In this document: piece after piece, positions 22,983-24,287 of the stretch
How positions within the stretch are numbered: the stretch's first letter is position 1
How the letters are laid out: every line of letters begins with the position of its first letter
Assembly (NCBI GenBank): GCA_036003885.1
Contig: DASYSA010000688.1
Span: 1-24,287, forward strand
Source of the DNA: DASYSA01 sp036003885
GTDB taxonomy: Bacteria > Acidobacteriota > Blastocatellia > UBA7656
DNA: 24,287 bases
Direction of reading: 5' to 3'
The notes under the pieces: generated by a model
Databases searched by the model: none
What the model was told of the DNA's origin: nothing
What the model saw: the letters and a program-made list of their open reading frames with translations, nothing else
Program-made: the position numbers and the translations under genes

Positions 22983-24287
22983 TCACTGAATCACTATCGG
23001 CGCGTCGACGGAACCTCCTGATGGCGTCGACCGGCTCAAGTTCGTAAGGCCTCCTTGTGTCCCAATCTCCGCAATCGGCGTGACTATCATCCGCTCGTCT
23101 TCAACGTTTACAACAAGGAAGTGCGCTTTCGAAGCCCAGGAGACCGTGTGCGCATCCTTGAAGTTGGCGGGCTTGCTTCCACTCACCTTGCCTCCGCCTC
23201 CCGTGACGAAGTAGTTGATGCCTTCTGCCTGCGAATGCTGAAAGTTATGCTCGTGGCCGCTAAAATAGGCGAGAATCCCGGCGCGCTTCAAGAGCGGCAC
23301 GATTCTCTGGATCATCGACTTCGAGTTGGAGTGCTGAGGTCCCGCGCAGAACGGGGGATGGTGAGAGAAGGGGATTCGCCACTTGCGCGCGTCTGCGCCC
23401 GCCCCAGCCTTATCAGGCAATGCTGCTTCTATAAAAGCAACGTGATTGGGATGTGCGAAAAAGCGATCTCCGAACAGCGCCGATTGGCGCGAGGAATCGA
23501 TGCACACAAACTCGATGTCCTTCCCATAGTTGAATCTGTAGAAGAGGCCAGGACCGATCGAAGCTCGGCCTGCGGACTGCTCTCCTGAAAATCGCTCGTT
23601 GATGTAGAAATTGTCTATAAGCTGTTGCCGATCGTCACTCTGTTCGGTTTCGCTGGTGTCGTGGTTTCCAACGCACGGATAGACCGGGACGCGATTGATG
23701 ATGTAGCGATAGGGCTGGTAAAAGGTGAAGAACCAATCGTCGTCTTCATCGCCGGTGTCGCCTGTCGGCAAGCCAAGGAATCTCTTGCCCGCGTATATGT
23801 TGTCACCGGTGGTCAGGATCAGCCGAATCTTGCGCTCGTCAACCGCGTGCTCGAGTGCGGCCGCGACCTCACGTTGGCGGCGGCCGGAGTCTGAGGGTTT
23901 GCGCACTCCTGTTCCGAAATCGCCGAGCGCTGCAAACGCGAGCGCGGCGGGATCGTCGGGACCGGGGTGCGTCCGAAAGCGATTGTCGTAGCTGCGCCCG
24001 CTTCTCTTCAGTCCCTGACCGTCGGCGCTGGCCATCCAATCACGTCGCTCGCCGGCGCCCCATTCCTCGTCGTTCACAATGACGCGATAGGTATATTCGG
24101 TGTCCGCGGAGAGACCGCTGACCCACACGTGATTTGCCGTCGCTGTCTCGGCGAAACCGGCAAGCGCGCCTGACGAGTCGAAGACCTCGACTCGGGCGTT
24201 GCCGTAAGGCTCGGAGCTCGCGCCTATGGTCTGATTGCGCGGCGGATGTACATGTTTCAAGGCGCCATCGTCGACGAGCTTAAGGTC
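22983..24287 (-). CDS. Calcineurin-like metallophosphoesterase (purple acid phosphatase type), 5' end outside the window
   Basis: The frame is open to the right edge, so the N-terminus, including any signal peptide, is missing; at least 434 residues are present. The visible start is a fibronectin/PAP-N-like beta domain (VWVSGLSADTEYTYRVIVND). The metallophosphatase core follows, with ALGDFG, TTGDNIYAG, GNHD, FSHHPPF and SGHEHNF, which together supply the two-metal ligand set. It probably hydrolyses phosphate esters outside the cell membrane. An internal TTG at 24260 is in frame but not a convincing start, because coding-like sequence continues upstream. A heptanucleotide array lies directly after the stop codon. 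Confidence 0.88.
   Translation of the reverse strand, partial: DLKLVDDGALKHVHPPRNQTIGASSEPYGNARVEVFDSSGALAGFAETATANHVWVSGLSADTEYTYRVIVNDEEWGAGERRDWMASADGQGLKRSGRSYDNRFRTHPGPDDPAALAFAALGDFGTGVRKPSDSGRRQREVAAALEHAVDERKIRLILTTGDNIYAGKRFLGLPTGDTGDEDDDWFFTFYQPYRYIINRVPVYPCVGNHDTSETEQSDDRQQLIDNFYINERFSGEQSAGRASIGPGLFYRFNYGKDIEFVCIDSSRQSALFGDRFFAHPNHVAFIEAALPDKAGAGADARKWRIPFSHHPPFCAGPQHSNSKSMIQRIVPLLKRAGILAYFSGHEHNFQHSQAEGINYFVTGGGGKVSGSKPANFKDAHTVSWASKAHFLVVNVEDERMIVTPIAEIGTQGGLTNLSRSTPSGGSVDAPIVIQ

Overview
This 24.3 kb window looks like the chromosome of a member of the Acidobacteriota, probably the Blastocatellia. This is an inference: there is no rRNA gene here. The supports are the VWFA-related protein of the acidobacterial type at 136-2433, a menaquinone gene of the futalosine route (mqnC), the gene orders yicC-gmk-rpoZ-coaBC and cdaA-cdaR-glmM, many secreted proteins of unknown role, and a moderately GC-rich composition.

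Layout. Positions 136-7457 (+) hold a secreted VWA protein, an MsbA-like ABC exporter and a tight housekeeping cluster, yicC-gmk-rpoZ-coaBC, with overlapping or closely spaced genes. After about 580 bp without a convincing gene comes cdaA-cdaR-glmM (8039-11476, +), which couples c-di-AMP signalling to cell-wall precursor synthesis. A membrane-anchored FHA-like/trypsin-like protease (11560-13143, -) is divergent from a TolB-like secreted beta-propeller (13397-14587, +), which is followed by a secreted MetX-like alpha/beta hydrolase. A 64-residue orphan protein (16285-16479, +) converges on a compact four-gene minus-strand operon (18411 to 16531): phospholipase D-like protein, a tiny double-CxxC zinc-ribbon protein, a Tudor/SH3-like small protein and a VOC-fold protein. 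Then come mqnC and a PLP-dependent aromatic-amino-acid-type decarboxylase (+). These converge on a two-gene minus-strand unit (a CxxC protein of unknown function and a small secreted protein), a tRNA-Leu(CAA), and a metallophosphoesterase that runs off the right edge.

The most unusual content is between the genes. At least six loci carry short tandem arrays of 7-nt units (8-nt at one locus). The unit sequence differs from locus to locus. At four loci the array is present twice as inverted arms, so the whole could fold into a long imperfect hairpin. Five of the seven intergenic repeat elements (these six plus a 25-bp perfect inverted repeat after coaBC) start within a few bases of a stop codon. 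One array supplies both the stop codon of the PLD-like gene and the GTG start of the zinc-ribbon gene. One ends inside the glmM Shine-Dalgarno. One has been interrupted by a 105-bp MITE-like element with terminal inverted repeats and a TA duplication in a CTAG target. These resemble the heptanucleotide STRR repeats of filamentous cyanobacteria. No CRISPR array, phage region or intact insertion sequence was found.
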